A stretch of DNA of 64,000 bases from Thiotrichales bacterium (GTDB lineage Bacteria; Pseudomonadota; Gammaproteobacteria; Thiomicrospirales; Thiomicrospiraceae): the NCBI GenBank assembly GCA_016936535.1, contig JAFGXP010000048.1, positions 62,001-126,000 of the forward strand. The letters are read 5' to 3'. Under the pieces are notes generated by a model. The model made no database searches. It had not been told where the DNA came from and saw only the letters and a list, made by a program, of their open reading frames with translations. Both the position numbers and the translations under genes were made by a program. Below, in pieces: positions 26,086 through 36,134 of the stretch; position 1 is the first letter of the stretch, and every line of letters begins with the position of its first letter.

Positions 26086-26934
26086 GTGGCTTTGCGTTTT
26101 TCCTTCCCCCCCAAAATGGTGTTCACTTTTTTGCCCAAATGGTTCACGGCGGCGTTTTTGTTAGGTGCTGCAGCGGGCTTGGGACAGTTGTTGGCAATCT
26201 GGCTTACCCCGCCTCTTCAATTCTCTATGCCACAGGTTGAACGGGTTTCTTCGCCCAATCTGAACCCTAGTCTGCAACCGCCTTCTTTTCTGTTTGGTAA
26301 AGTTGATGTATCGCCCAATTCATCGGCGCTGTCTTCGGTGGCGCTAGATCAGGACACGCTGCAGCAAACCCGTCTGAACCTTAAATTGATTGGCTTGGTT
26401 TATACGCCGCAACGCTCGGTTGCCCTGATTGAAGACGGGGCGACCACTCAAGTGGTGATGGTGGGCGATGCGTTGAAGTCAGAAGTCGAAATTCAAGCAA
26501 TCTATCCCGATTTTGTGGTGTTGCGTAACCGCGGTGTTTTAGAGCGTTTAGCGTTGGAAAAAAGTGCGCTCTTGCCGCCATTGGCAGATCGAAAGGCGGC
26601 GCTGGGTGCAGAGAACGGGCAAAACGCGAACCTTCAGCAGATTCGTGACAGCGTTCGGCAATCGCCTTTAACCATAAATCGTTATGTGCGTTTTCGGATG
26701 TTACAGCGGGCGGGTGAAATCAGTGCGATTCAGGTTTGGCCGCGCAATGAGCGGCAATTGTTTGAGAGCTTGGGTTTTCAAAGCGGCGATAAGATTTTAC
26801 AAGTGGATGGTACGGCGGTAGGTGTTTTATCGCAGAATCCTCAGCAGTTACAGCAGCTGTTCCAAAAGACGCGTTTTGATTTGTTGATTGAACGCGGTGG
26901 GCAACAGCAGACCCTTTCGGTTGTCTTGCCATAA
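26086..26934 (+). CDS. gspC: Type II secretion inner-membrane protein GspC
   Basis: 282 residues. One N-terminal membrane helix (FTAAFLLGAAAGLGQLLAIWL), a periplasmic homology region (LNLKLIGLVYTPQRSVALIEDGATTQVVMVGDAL) that docks the secretin N0 domain, and a C-terminal PDZ domain (LFESLGFQSGDKILQVDGTAVG). Start is GTG 26086 with AAGAG a few bases before, the weakest start call of the operon; ATG 26116 would drop 10 residues. First gene of gspC-N. Confidence 0.93.
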   Translation: MALRFSFPPKMVFTFLPKWFTAAFLLGAAAGLGQLLAIWLTPPLQFSMPQVERVSSPNLNPSLQPPSFLFGKVDVSPNSSALSSVALDQDTLQQTRLNLKLIGLVYTPQRSVALIEDGATTQVVMVGDALKSEVEIQAIYPDFVVLRNRGVLERLALEKSALLPPLADRKAALGAENGQNANLQQIRDSVRQSPLTINRYVRFRMLQRAGEISAIQVWPRNERQLFESLGFQSGDKILQVDGTAVGVLSQNPQQLQQLFQKTRFDLLIERGGQQQTLSVVLP

Positions 26935-26977
26935 CATAAATAGGGTGAGAAATTTTGCAGGTTAAAGGTCAAAAAGA

Positions 26978-29170
26978 ATGAAGCAAACGGTGTGTTTTCC
27001 AACCAAGCGAGCCTGGCTAAAGCAGGTTTTGTTGGTCAGTGTATTATCGGGCTCGGTCGGTTATGGCATGCCGGTAATGGCGCAAGAGTCAACAGAACAA
27101 AGCCCCCAAGGTTTTGGTAACTTTCAAAATGCCGATATTGAAAAGGTGATTGAAGCGGTTGCAAAAATTACTGGCCATAACTTTGTGATTGATCCGCGTG
27201 TTAAAGGCAAAGTGACCTTAATTGCGCCAGAAGGCATGCATCCGGATGATCTCTATCAAACCTTGTTGTCTATTTTAAATGTTCATGGCTTTGTTGCCGT
27301 CGATGCTCAGGGGTTAACCAAAATCGTGCCCGCGAACATGGCCAAAGATCAGCTGAATTACCGCGATTTTCGTGAAACCGGTCAAGACTGGGTGACTGAG
27401 GTATTGAATGTGCGTCATGTTGAGGCAACCAAATTGGTAGCGATATTGCGGCCTTTGGTTGCGCGCGAAGGCCATTTGGTTGGCTTAGCCGAAAGCAATC
27501 GTCTGATTATTACCGATACCGTTGCCAACATTCAGCGGATTAAAGCGGTTATTCGTAAAGTGGATATCAACCAATTTGATGAGTTTGAAGTGGTGGCGGT
27601 TGAACACGCACCGGCAGAAAATCTGGTTAAGACGCTTAAGGGATTGCTGCCTAAAAACACAGGGGCTGAGGTCAATGTGAGTTTTGACGAGCGCACCAAC
27701 CGGATCATTTTGAGTGGCGATCCGGAAAGGCGCATGATGTTGCGCACGCTTCTCGCCGAGTTGGATGTGCCGATGGCATCGGAAGGCCGAGTTCAAGTGC
27801 TGTACTTACGTTATGCCAAAGCAGCGGATTTGGTGCCCGTTCTGCAAAAAATTGCCAGTAATCAATCTTTGGCCAAATCGGTCATTGTCCAAGAAAACAG
27901 CGGCATAGCGGTTCCGGTTGCAGCACCGCCAGTTCAAGCAGATGGCGATAATGGGGCCGCGACCTCACAGAATACGTCGGTGGGTACAGCGCCCATGACC
28001 ATTAAAAAAACCGAATTAAAAGAGCAGATTAGTATCGAAGCCGATGAGCGGATGAATGCCTTGGTTATCAGTGCGCCCTCTGCCATTTTGGTTGCGCTCA
28101 AAGAGGTGGTTCGACAGTTGGATATTCGTCGAGCTCAGGTGCTAATTGAAGCCATTTTTGTGGAGATTTCTGAAGATCGTGCCGCCAATTTGGGGGTGGA
28201 ATGGGGTGTTTTAGGCGATCAGGGCGCAGGCGTAATCAGCTTTTCTGGCGCGCTACCTACCCTATTAGGCAATATTGGGAATCCAGCGGCTCAAGCGGGC
28301 GCTCTGGCCAGTGGTGTGAATTTTATCGGAGGCAGTTATAACGGTAACAGCGGCTGGGGGGCATTGCTGCAGGCTTTGCAAAGTGACAGTGCGTCCAATA
28401 TTTTGGCAACGCCTTCACTCCTAACTCTAGATAATGAGGAGGCTGAGATTCTGGTCGGGCGCGAAGTGCCGTTCCAAACGGGCAGCTATACCACTTCGAC
28501 CGCCAACAGCGTCAGCAACCCCTTCAGCACGATTGAGCGTAAAAATGTTGGCCTGCGTTTAAATGTCAAACCGCAGATTAACGAAGGGGATGAGATTTAT
28601 CTGGAAATTGATCAAGAGGTTTCCGACGTCTTGCCTAAGGGTGAGGCGGTGGACATTCAAACCACCAAGCGTCAAATCAGAACACGGGTGATTGTGGGTG
28701 ACGGCAATGTGGTAGTGCTCGGTGGCCTAATTAATGAAAAAGAGACGCAAGTCGAATCTAAAGTGCCCGGGCTTGGTGATATTCCGGGTTTAGGTGCCTT
28801 GTTCCGATCCAGCAATAACAGCCGCGAAAAAGTCAATTTGATGGTGTTTTTACGGCCAGTGATTGTGCGTGATAATGCCAAAAGCGATTTTTACAGTCGC
28901 AAAAAATATCAGTATTTAGAATTAGAGCAGCAACGGTTGCTAGATCAGCCCACCAGTCGTTTGATGCAACCTGGATTGCGTCCACAGCTGCCGCAGTATG
29001 ATGGATGGCGCGAGCAAGGCTTACCCGTCACTCAACCGGATAAACCTGCGGTGTCCTCCGCGCCCTTACCGGCTGAAAAACCCTCACCCTCTCGTGAGTC
29101 AACCCCACCCAGCTCATCGGCCGAGAATGCCTTTAAATCGTTTGAGGAGTTAATTGATGGCGGTCTTTGA
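26978..29170 (+). CDS. gspD: Type II secretion secretin GspD
   Basis: 730 residues. A signal peptide (residues 1-about 35, ending VMAQE) is followed by N0 (FQNADIEKVIEAVAKITGHNFVIDPRVKGKVTL), N1-N3 domains, and the secretin domain with VLIEAIFVEISEDRAANLGVEW, SILATPSLLTLDNEEAEILVG-type gate strands and VVVLGGLINEKETQVESKVPGLGDIPGLGALF. The C-terminal tail is Pro/Ser-rich and may serve as the pilotin-binding S domain. It forms the outer-membrane channel of the system. Its last 14 bases overlap gspE. Confidence 0.96.
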   Translation: MKQTVCFPTKRAWLKQVLLVSVLSGSVGYGMPVMAQESTEQSPQGFGNFQNADIEKVIEAVAKITGHNFVIDPRVKGKVTLIAPEGMHPDDLYQTLLSILNVHGFVAVDAQGLTKIVPANMAKDQLNYRDFRETGQDWVTEVLNVRHVEATKLVAILRPLVAREGHLVGLAESNRLIITDTVANIQRIKAVIRKVDINQFDEFEVVAVEHAPAENLVKTLKGLLPKNTGAEVNVSFDERTNRIILSGDPERRMMLRTLLAELDVPMASEGRVQVLYLRYAKAADLVPVLQKIASNQSLAKSVIVQENSGIAVPVAAPPVQADGDNGAATSQNTSVGTAPMTIKKTELKEQISIEADERMNALVISAPSAILVALKEVVRQLDIRRAQVLIEAIFVEISEDRAANLGVEWGVLGDQGAGVISFSGALPTLLGNIGNPAAQAGALASGVNFIGGSYNGNSGWGALLQALQSDSASNILATPSLLTLDNEEAEILVGREVPFQTGSYTTSTANSVSNPFSTIERKNVGLRLNVKPQINEGDEIYLEIDQEVSDVLPKGEAVDIQTTKRQIRTRVIVGDGNVVVLGGLINEKETQVESKVPGLGDIPGLGALFRSSNNSREKVNLMVFLRPVIVRDNAKSDFYSRKKYQYLELEQQRLLDQPTSRLMQPGLRPQLPQYDGWREQGLPVTQPDKPAVSSAPLPAEKPSPSRESTPPSSSAENAFKSFEELIDGGL

Positions 29171-30617
29171 TCTGCCGTTTAGCTTTGCGCGTAAACATTC
29201 AATTTTGTTTTCGGCCGCACCTGAGCCAGTGGTTTGGTTTACGGCAGATACCCCTTTAATGGCATTACAAGCGGTGCAGCTTAGGTTGCAAGCGGCTCAG
29301 CAGCAAGTCAGTTGGCAGCGTTTAACGGAAGCGGACTTAAAAAATCGCCTTCAGCGCGCCTATGCCGACAGTGGTTCGAGTTCCATTGAGGTTGCGGATG
29401 AGATTGAAACGGATGATTTGGCCTCGGTTGTTGCGCAAATCGGCGAACCAGAAGATTTGTTAGACAGCGCCGATGATGCGCCGATTATCAAATTGCTCAA
29501 CGCCATCTTGACCGAGGCAATTCGTTCGGAAGCCTCCGATGTGCATATTGAGCCTTATGAGAGTCAGCTTCGAATTCGGTTTCGGGTGGATGGTGTCTTA
29601 AAAACGGTCTTGTCGCCAAAGCCTACTTTGGCATCCATGTTGGTGTCGCGTATCAAAGTTATGGCGCATCTTGATATTGCCGAAAAGCGGCTGCCGCAAG
29701 ATGGACGAATTGCCCTCAAATTAGGGGGGCGCGCGGTTGATTTGCGCGTGTCCACCTTGCCTTCGAGTTTTGGAGAGCGCGTGGTGTTGCGCCTGCTCGA
29801 TAAGGGTGCAGAACGCTTAACCCTTAAAGATTTGGGCATGCCGCTTTTGCAGGAACAGGGTATGGCTCAGGCGCTGAGCAAAGCGCATGGTATTTTTTTG
29901 GTGACCGGTCCAACCGGTTCGGGTAAAACCACCAGCTTGTATGCCGGCTTAACGCGCTTAAATGACAGCCAACGCAATATCATGACCATTGAAGATCCGA
30001 TTGAATACAACATTGAAGGTATCAATCAAACGCAGGTCAATACCAAGGCAGACCTGACCTTTGCGCGAGGGTTACGTGCTTTGTTACGTCAAGATCCCGA
30101 TGTGGTGATGATTGGCGAAATTCGCGATCAAGAAACAGCACAAATTGCGGTGCAGGCCTCCTTGACAGGGCATTTGGTTTTGTCAACCTTGCACACCAAT
30201 ACGGCGGTTGGTGCGATTACGCGTTTGCGGGATATGGGTATTGAGTCTTTTTTATTGGCGTCCAGTTTAAATGGTGTGCTGGCGCAGCGCTTAGTGCGAC
30301 GTTTGTGTCCGCATTGCAAGCAGCCACACACCGCGGATGCCGCAGAAGCCCAGCGGCTTGGGGTTGCCCAGGCGGTGCTCTATGTTCCACAAGGTTGTGA
30401 ACACTGTCAGCACAGCGGTTACAGCGGGCGCATGGGCTTGTATGAGTTGCTCAGTGTCGATGAGCAGGTGCGTACCATGATTCACTCCAATTCGAGTGAG
30501 GCAGAAATTGAAGCCTATTTGCGTCAGCAAAGTCCATCGCTCAACCAAAGCGGTTATCAGGCCGTTTTAGACGGGTTAACCAGTCTGGAAGAGGTCCTAC
30601 GTGTGACCCAATCCTAG
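29157..30617 (+). CDS. gspE: Type II secretion ATPase GspE
   Basis: 486 residues. Walker A is GPTGSGKTTSLYAGL, the Asp box MTIEDPIEYNIEGINQTQVN, Walker B VVMIGEIRDQETAQIAVQASLTGHLVLSTLHT with the His box. A zinc-binding CPHC...CEHC pair near residues 385-420 is the GspE metal finger. It powers pseudopilus assembly at the inner membrane through GspL. Start ATG 29157 (GAGGAG 7 bases ahead), within the end of gspD; a TTG three bases earlier is less likely. Confidence 0.97.
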   Translation: MAVFDLPFSFARKHSILFSAAPEPVVWFTADTPLMALQAVQLRLQAAQQQVSWQRLTEADLKNRLQRAYADSGSSSIEVADEIETDDLASVVAQIGEPEDLLDSADDAPIIKLLNAILTEAIRSEASDVHIEPYESQLRIRFRVDGVLKTVLSPKPTLASMLVSRIKVMAHLDIAEKRLPQDGRIALKLGGRAVDLRVSTLPSSFGERVVLRLLDKGAERLTLKDLGMPLLQEQGMAQALSKAHGIFLVTGPTGSGKTTSLYAGLTRLNDSQRNIMTIEDPIEYNIEGINQTQVNTKADLTFARGLRALLRQDPDVVMIGEIRDQETAQIAVQASLTGHLVLSTLHTNTAVGAITRLRDMGIESFLLASSLNGVLAQRLVRRLCPHCKQPHTADAAEAQRLGVAQAVLYVPQGCEHCQHSGYSGRMGLYELLSVDEQVRTMIHSNSSEAEIEAYLRQQSPSLNQSGYQAVLDGLTSLEEVLRVTQS

Positions 30618-30649
30618 TCGCGATTTGATGCAGTTGCAAATGAGGAACC

Positions 30650-31867
30650 ATGGCCGTTTTTGAATATCAGGCGTTGAATGCGCAAGGCAAAACGCAAAAA
30701 GGAGTGCTAGAAAGTGATTCTGAACGCTTAGCGCGTCAACAGCTGCGTGATCAGGGTCTGATGCCACTGGCCTTGCAGGAAGTGCGCGGAAGATCCAAAA
30801 GCCAAGGTGTTAGTAGTGGTTTTTTGCAAGCCTCGATTGCGGTCGCGGATTTGGCGTTGTTTACCCGAGAATTGCACACGCTTTTAGAGGCCGGAACCCC
30901 GCTCAATTTGGCGTTGAAAGCGCTAACCGATCAAGCTGAAAAAAAGATTATGATGCGTTTTATTCGCAGTCTGCAGGCCAAGGTCGGTGAGGGGTATTCC
31001 TTAACACAAGCTCTACAGCGTGCGCCCTATAAGGTGCCCTCGGATTATATTGCAATTGTGCAAGCCGGCGAGCACAGCGGGCATTTAACCGAAGTGATGG
31101 CGCGTTTGGCGGATACCATTGAACAGCGTGAAAAGCTCAGTAAAAAGCTCAAAACCGCGATGATTTACCCCGTGTTAATGGTGGTGGTGTCCATCGCGAT
31201 TGTCCTGTTTTTGATGGTGTATGTGGTGCCCAAGGTGGTCGGGGTTTTTGATAATATGCAACAGGCCTTGCCGCCCTTAACCCAAGGATTGCTCAGCAGC
31301 AGCGCCTTTGTGCAGGCATACTGGCCTTGGATGCTGTTTTTTTTCGTCGCAACTTGGTTAAGTTATCGCTGGTTATTGTTGCGGCCAAAAAGTCGCTATC
31401 GGATTCATCAGTTTTGGTTGGGGCTGCCGGCCGCGCGGCGCTTTTTGCTCTATGCTTCGGCGGCGCGCTGGGCTCGAACCTTTGGGGTTCTGTTGGCCGC
31501 CGGGGTAAATGTGCGTGATGCACTGAGTATTTCGGCGGAAGTAATGACTTTGGCGCCACTTAAGCGGGCAGTCTTAACCATGAGCGAGCTGGTGCGTCAG
31601 GGAAAGAGCGTGCATTATGCGATGCAGCAATCCAAGGTTTTTCCGCCTTTGTTACTAAACTTGGTTGGGACGGGCGAGGGCAAGGGGCAGTTGCACACCA
31701 TGTTGATACGCGGTGCGCAACACTATGAAAATGAAGTTGAAAATGCGGCAACCACACTGGTGAGCCTGATTGAACCGATTTTGATTATGGTGATGGGCGC
31801 AGTGGTATTGGTGATTGTGTTAGCAATTATGTTACCGATTTTTGAAATGAACCAGATGGTGGCTTAG
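30650..31867 (+). CDS. gspF: Type II secretion platform protein GspF
   Basis: 405 residues. Two T2SSF domains (about residues 70-195 and 270-395) each with a membrane helix (VLMVVVSIAIVLFLMVYVVPK; LIEPILIMVMGAVVLVIVLAIMLPIF) and a third between them. N-terminal AVFEYQALNAQGKTQKGVLE is characteristic. It is the inner-membrane platform on which pseudopilins are assembled. A GAGGAA site precedes the start. Confidence 0.96.
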   Translation: MAVFEYQALNAQGKTQKGVLESDSERLARQQLRDQGLMPLALQEVRGRSKSQGVSSGFLQASIAVADLALFTRELHTLLEAGTPLNLALKALTDQAEKKIMMRFIRSLQAKVGEGYSLTQALQRAPYKVPSDYIAIVQAGEHSGHLTEVMARLADTIEQREKLSKKLKTAMIYPVLMVVVSIAIVLFLMVYVVPKVVGVFDNMQQALPPLTQGLLSSSAFVQAYWPWMLFFFVATWLSYRWLLLRPKSRYRIHQFWLGLPAARRFLLYASAARWARTFGVLLAAGVNVRDALSISAEVMTLAPLKRAVLTMSELVRQGKSVHYAMQQSKVFPPLLLNLVGTGEGKGQLHTMLIRGAQHYENEVENAATTLVSLIEPILIMVMGAVVLVIVLAIMLPIFEMNQMVA

Positions 31868-31876
31868 GAGAAAAAA

Positions 31877-32323
31877 ATGCAACAAATAACACAAACAAGG
31901 CACGCACAACGACAAAACGGTTTTACCTTAATCGAGTTGATGGTCGTGGTGGTGATTTTGGCGATTTTAGCCGGATTTGTCGTGCCAAAATTGATGGATC
32001 GTCCTGATGAGGCGCGTTTGGTCAAGGCTAAACAAGATATTTCGGCAATTTCTTCGGCTTTGCAGCTCTATAAGCTTGATAACTATCAATATCCCACTAC
32101 CGATCAGGGCTTGGAAGCATTGGTTGCCGAACCCACCGATGACCCACAGCCAAAAAACTGGAAAAAACTGCTCGACACCTTGCCTCTCGATCCTTGGGGT
32201 AACCCCTATTTGTATTTGTCGCCCGGTGAAAATGGTGAGTTTGATCTGTTTACCTACGGTGCGGATGGCGCGGACGGGGGCGAAGGTGTGAATGCAACGA
32301 TTGGTAACTGGCAAGTACAATAA
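31877..32323 (+). CDS. gspG: Major pseudopilin GspG
   Basis: 148 residues. The prepilin peptidase site is QNG|FTLIEL with Glu at +5, followed by the hydrophobic helix [19 protein letters not shown] and the GspG-specific body ([46 protein letters not shown]). Calcium-site aspartates lie in GADGADGG. Main subunit of the pseudopilus. Confidence 0.97.
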   Translation: MQQITQTRHAQRQNGFTLIELMVVVVILAILAGFVVPKLMDRPDEARLVKAKQDISAISSALQLYKLDNYQYPTTDQGLEALVAEPTDDPQPKNWKKLLDTLPLDPWGNPYLYLSPGENGEFDLFTYGADGADGGEGVNATIGNWQVQ

Positions 32324-32822
32324 ACGCCCCTTGCCGGCGTCTGGTGAACAGAGTGGTTTCACGCTGATTGAGTTGATGGTGGTGCTGTTGGTGGTTGGTA
32401 TTTTACTGAGCGCGGTCAGCCTAAGTTTTCGCAGCAGCGATCAGGCGTTAACGCGACAGCAAGCCAATCAAATTCAAGCCCTGTTTTTGTATGCCCAAGA
32501 CCAAGCGACTTTTACACAGCGTACTCAGTTGGTGGTTGCCGATGATCAGGGATTAAAGCTCTATCATTGGCGTCAAGGCGAATGGCAAGCCGATGCGCGG
32601 GTAAAAGCCGTATCGTGGCCGGCCACTTTTAAAGTGCGTTGGCAGCAAGCCTCCCCATCCGTTGAGCGCGATGGTCTTTTGGCAAACGGTTGGTGGATTC
32701 TGCCGCAAGGCGAAGCCCAAGCGGGCGAAATTGTCTGGCAACAAGGCCAATCCTCTGCTACCGAAGGCGTGGTTTGGGATACGGATTTGGTCTTTAATCA
32801 ACTGAGTGAGTCGTCGCGATGA
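32292..32822 (+). CDS. gspH: Minor pseudopilin GspH
   Basis: 176 residues. The leader is longer than usual (22 residues) before the cleavage site SG|FTLIEL, then [18 protein letters not shown]. The start overlaps the gspG end by 32 bases; the overlap explains the long leader. The C-terminal body matches GspH in size and position only. Confidence 0.92.
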   Translation: MQRLVTGKYNKRPLPASGEQSGFTLIELMVVLLVVGILLSAVSLSFRSSDQALTRQQANQIQALFLYAQDQATFTQRTQLVVADDQGLKLYHWRQGEWQADARVKAVSWPATFKVRWQQASPSVERDGLLANGWWILPQGEAQAGEIVWQQGQSSATEGVVWDTDLVFNQLSESSR

Positions 32823-33202
32823 ACCGATTTTCTCAGTCTCAACCCCAGAGGGGGTTTACCCTGATCGAAGTGCTGATTGCTTTGGTGGTTGCCGCCATTG
32901 CCCTGTCTGCCTTAAGCCGTGCTTTGGGCGTGAGTGCGCAGAGTCAGAGTTATCTGGAAGAAAAAATCGTAGCGACTTGGGTGGCGCAAAACACCTTATT
33001 GCAGCTGCAATTAGAAGGTGCGCAAGGCAATTTTGCCGAGCGCCAAATTCTCTTTGGGCGTGAGTGGCAAGTCAGTCGGGAGATTGAAAATACCGAATTG
33101 GCGGATTTCAAAAAATTACGCATCGACGTGCGAGCAGTGGTCAATAATCAAGCGGCCGATCGCGTCAGCAGCCGCTTAATCAGTGTGGTCGGTCAGCCGT
33201 GA
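32819..33202 (+). CDS. gspI: Minor pseudopilin GspI
   Basis: 127 residues. Cleavage site QRG|FTLIEV, hydrophobic helix LIALVVAAIALSALSRALG, and the GspI body with ATWVAQNTLLQLQLE. Start ATGA overlaps the gspH stop. Part of the pseudopilus tip complex GspH-I-J-K. Confidence 0.94.
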   Translation: MNRFSQSQPQRGFTLIEVLIALVVAAIALSALSRALGVSAQSQSYLEEKIVATWVAQNTLLQLQLEGAQGNFAERQILFGREWQVSREIENTELADFKKLRIDVRAVVNNQAADRVSSRLISVVGQP

Positions 33203-33948
33203 AAGCGCAACGCGGTTTTACCCTTATTGAGCTGCTGATTGCGATGACGATTGCTGCCATTATCAGCGTACTGGCTTATCAAGCGATTGACTCCAGTGTT
33301 CGTGTAAATGAACGCGTCGAGGCGCACCAGCAGCAATGGCGGCAACTGCAAACGGCTTGGTGGTGGCTGGAACAAGATTTGATTCAAATCGCCCCTAGAG
33401 CGGTCAATGACGGATTGCAGGGGCGGTTGCCTGCAATGGAATATCGTCTAGATTTGGGGCTGGCCTTGACCCGCTTTCATGATGCGCAGGGTCCCTTTAC
33501 TCAAGCTGGCAGTTATGGACTGAGCCGAGTTGGCTATCAGTTACGCGATGGCAATTTGCTGCGCTTGCATTGGCCGGTCGTGGATCGTGCGCCTGGCACT
33601 GAGGTGACTGAGCGTCTCTTGCTCAGCGGTGTGGAAAATTTTAGCGTGCGTTTTTTGGATGAGAAGCAACAGTGGTCAGATGTTTGGCCGCCAGTCAATC
33701 AAGCGTCTTCTTCCTTACGCCATTTGCCACGAGCGGTTGAAGTGAGTGTTCGGCAGGAAGCTGGGCAAGAGGTAAGGCGTTTGTTTGCCGGCGTGGATTG
33801 GATCGATTTTTCTGCGCCGATTGATAATGGTGAAAGCGCGGCCGGTACGCAAGGTACGCAGGCGAATCCTGTGCCAAATTTAGCATCAAACTCATCACCT
33901 TTACCTGCCGTGAATACCCTTGATTTAGGCGGTACGGGCAATGAGTAA
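33199..33948 (+). CDS. gspJ: Minor pseudopilin GspJ
   Basis: 249 residues. GTG start overlapping the gspI stop (GTGA). Short leader MKAQRG|FTLIELLIAM. The body has WWWLEQDLIQIAPRAV and the arginine-rich strands typical of GspJ. The C-terminal about 40 residues are Ser/Asn/Pro-rich and look disordered, which is longer than in most homologues. Confidence 0.94.
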   Translation: MKAQRGFTLIELLIAMTIAAIISVLAYQAIDSSVRVNERVEAHQQQWRQLQTAWWWLEQDLIQIAPRAVNDGLQGRLPAMEYRLDLGLALTRFHDAQGPFTQAGSYGLSRVGYQLRDGNLLRLHWPVVDRAPGTEVTERLLLSGVENFSVRFLDEKQQWSDVWPPVNQASSSLRHLPRAVEVSVRQEAGQEVRRLFAGVDWIDFSAPIDNGESAAGTQGTQANPVPNLASNSSPLPAVNTLDLGGTGNE

Positions 33949-34948
33949 AGCGACGCAAAATGACCTAGTCGAGCCGAATTGGCCGGTTTGTGTGAGGTCG
34001 CAGCAAGGTTTTGCCCTGATTACGGTGATTTTGATTGCCGCTTTGGTCGCCATCCTCAGTGCGCAACTGCTCAGTAAGCAGCAGGCTCAGATTGAACGCA
34101 GCAGCTATATGTTGCACCAAGCGCAGTCATTAAGTGTCGCTTGGGGGTTGGAGTCGTGGGTGAAAAGTGGTTTACGTTTGGATGCGCAAAACAATCAAAT
34201 CGACCATTTGAACGAGTTGTGGGCGCAACCGCTCTTGCCGATTCCTTTTGAAGAGGGTGAAATTTCCGGTGTTTTGCTCGATGCGCAGGCGTCATTAAAC
34301 TTGAACAACCTTTTGGTACCCAATGACAGCCTGCAACAATTGTGGCAGGGAGTGTTTAACCGTTATGCGCAGCAGCAAAGCCTGACGCTGAACCTGGCGG
34401 ATTTGGTTCGCGATTGGATTGATGCGGATTCTGAACCACAACCCAACGGCGCAGAATCGAGCACCTATCAACTCAATCAACCGGCATACAGTGCAGCGAA
34501 TCAGCCGATGGTGACCGCGCAAGAAGTCCTGAATTTAGAGGGCTTGCAACGTTTGAACTTGGCGCAGCGCCAAACCTTGCTCAGCGGTTTGACTGCGCTG
34601 CCCAGAGCAACAGCGGTCAATGTCAATACGGCACCAGAAAACGTTTTACTCAGCCTCAGTGATTGGATGAACGCCACTGTAGTTCAAGCGTGGATCGCAC
34701 AACGTCAAATCGAGCCGGCGAGCAGTCTGCAGGATTTTCATGCGTTTTTAGTGGGGGCAACTGGTTTGACCCAACAAGAGGTTGCACAGGCCTTGCCGCA
34801 GGAATTGGTTGGGGTCAACTCGCAGTTTTTTGTGCTCCAAGGCCGAGTCGATTTTGGTTTATCTCAGCAGCAGATTTTCGGATTGTTTTATCGCAATCCG
34901 CAACATCAAGTTGCGCTTTTGCAAAGGTGGTTAAGTGTCGCAGAATAA
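33941..34948 (+). CDS. gspK: Minor pseudopilin GspK
   Basis: 335 residues. Cleavage site QQG|FALIT, lacking the Glu at +5, as is normal for GspK, the tip-capping pseudopilin. The large alpha domain is present (LNLNNLLVPNDSLQQLW, LADLVRDWIDADSEPQPNGAE with the metal-binding acidic cluster, VNVNTAPENVLLSL). Overlaps gspJ by 8 bases. Confidence 0.95.
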   Translation: MSKATQNDLVEPNWPVCVRSQQGFALITVILIAALVAILSAQLLSKQQAQIERSSYMLHQAQSLSVAWGLESWVKSGLRLDAQNNQIDHLNELWAQPLLPIPFEEGEISGVLLDAQASLNLNNLLVPNDSLQQLWQGVFNRYAQQQSLTLNLADLVRDWIDADSEPQPNGAESSTYQLNQPAYSAANQPMVTAQEVLNLEGLQRLNLAQRQTLLSGLTALPRATAVNVNTAPENVLLSLSDWMNATVVQAWIAQRQIEPASSLQDFHAFLVGATGLTQQEVAQALPQELVGVNSQFFVLQGRVDFGLSQQQIFGLFYRNPQHQVALLQRWLSVAE

Positions 34949-36134
34949 CACTTTTGATGGGCATGACCCTCGGCAGCTGTTGCGTTTTTCGCCCAATGGC
35001 GAATTGTGTTTGTGGACCTGGCAGGGTTCGATGCCGCAGGCCAGAGCCGTGCGTGATGCCTTGCAGCAGGGAGATTGCACGCACGAACAACTCATGGCGT
35101 TGGGGGTGGTTTGGGTGCCGAGTACACAGGTTTTGCTGTGTGATTTGAGTTTGCCGGTGAAACGGCAGGCACAGGTCTTGGCGGCTCTGCCGTTTGCTTT
35201 GGAGGAGACGCTGACTGAACCGGTTGAGCACTATCATTTTGTGCTTCTGAATAAGCGCGCGCAGCCGAACGGCAGTCAACTGCAGGTAGCGGTGGTACTC
35301 AAAAGCCAGATGCAGCATTGGACAGAAATGCTGACTCAGTTAGGTCTGACGGAGTTGTTGTTAAGCCCAGAGTGTTTTGCGATGCCGATGGCAACGAATG
35401 ACAGCGTGCCAGTTCTCGATTTGCAGGTTTTTGGCGAACCCCAGCAGCTTTGGCGTTTATCGAAATGGCATGCCGCGGCTCTCGAACTGGGATGGCCAGA
35501 GCCTTTTGCAGGCTCCAGCGAACAAACGGTTGAGCCGATAACGTTTGAGAACTGCGCCTGGCAAAAAAGCGATTTCAGTGCCCTGGCTTGGCAGCAGCTA
35601 CGACAGACACATTTGGCACAAGGAATCTTTGCGCAAGGTGGCGAACAAGGTTTATGGCAAAAATGGTTGTGGCCAAATCTCGCGGCCGTGCTGCTGTTTG
35701 CTGTCTTCGGCGCACAGATGGCACTGGAACAGCGTCAAGCTCAGCAGGAGGCAAAAGCCTATCAAGCGCAGACTGAGCAATTGTTTAAAACCTTGTTTCC
35801 CGAGGTGAAGCGTGTGGTCAATATTAAAGCGCAAACTTTAAATCGACTCAAAAGTCCTCAGGATTCCGGCTCAAGGGCGGCCTTAATGCCGCTGATTTAT
35901 CGCTTGGAGCCGATTGTGTTACAGCAGCCACAGGTCAAAGTTGGGCGTTTAAGCTGGCAGCAATCGCGTCAGGGCGGGCAGTTACAGTTACAGTTGAGCA
36001 GTCAAAATACAGCGGCCTTGCAAGGCTTGCAAGCACAGTTGAAAAGCCAAGCACCGGCGTTGGCAGTGCAGTTGCAAATTAAAAATGTTACGCCTGAAAT
36101 GACCCAAGGAGAGCTGAATGTGGTCGCAAATTGA
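34935..36134 (+). CDS. gspL: Type II secretion inner-membrane protein GspL
   Basis: 399 residues. N-terminal actin-like cytoplasmic domain that binds GspE (VLLCDLSLPVKRQAQVLAALPFALEE), one membrane helix (LAAVLLFAVFGAQMALEQ, about residue 245), and a C-terminal ferredoxin-like periplasmic domain. GTG start within the gspK end (14-base overlap). Confidence 0.92.
   Translation: MSQNNTFDGHDPRQLLRFSPNGELCLWTWQGSMPQARAVRDALQQGDCTHEQLMALGVVWVPSTQVLLCDLSLPVKRQAQVLAALPFALEETLTEPVEHYHFVLLNKRAQPNGSQLQVAVVLKSQMQHWTEMLTQLGLTELLLSPECFAMPMATNDSVPVLDLQVFGEPQQLWRLSKWHAAALELGWPEPFAGSSEQTVEPITFENCAWQKSDFSALAWQQLRQTHLAQGIFAQGGEQGLWQKWLWPNLAAVLLFAVFGAQMALEQRQAQQEAKAYQAQTEQLFKTLFPEVKRVVNIKAQTLNRLKSPQDSGSRAALMPLIYRLEPIVLQQPQVKVGRLSWQQSRQGGQLQLQLSSQNTAALQGLQAQLKSQAPALAVQLQIKNVTPEMTQGELNVVAN

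Noticed and set aside
25689-26147. 152-codon minus-strand frame over the MFS end and gspC start
   Set aside because: Shadow of real genes, with Pro/Arg-rich composition and no start signal.
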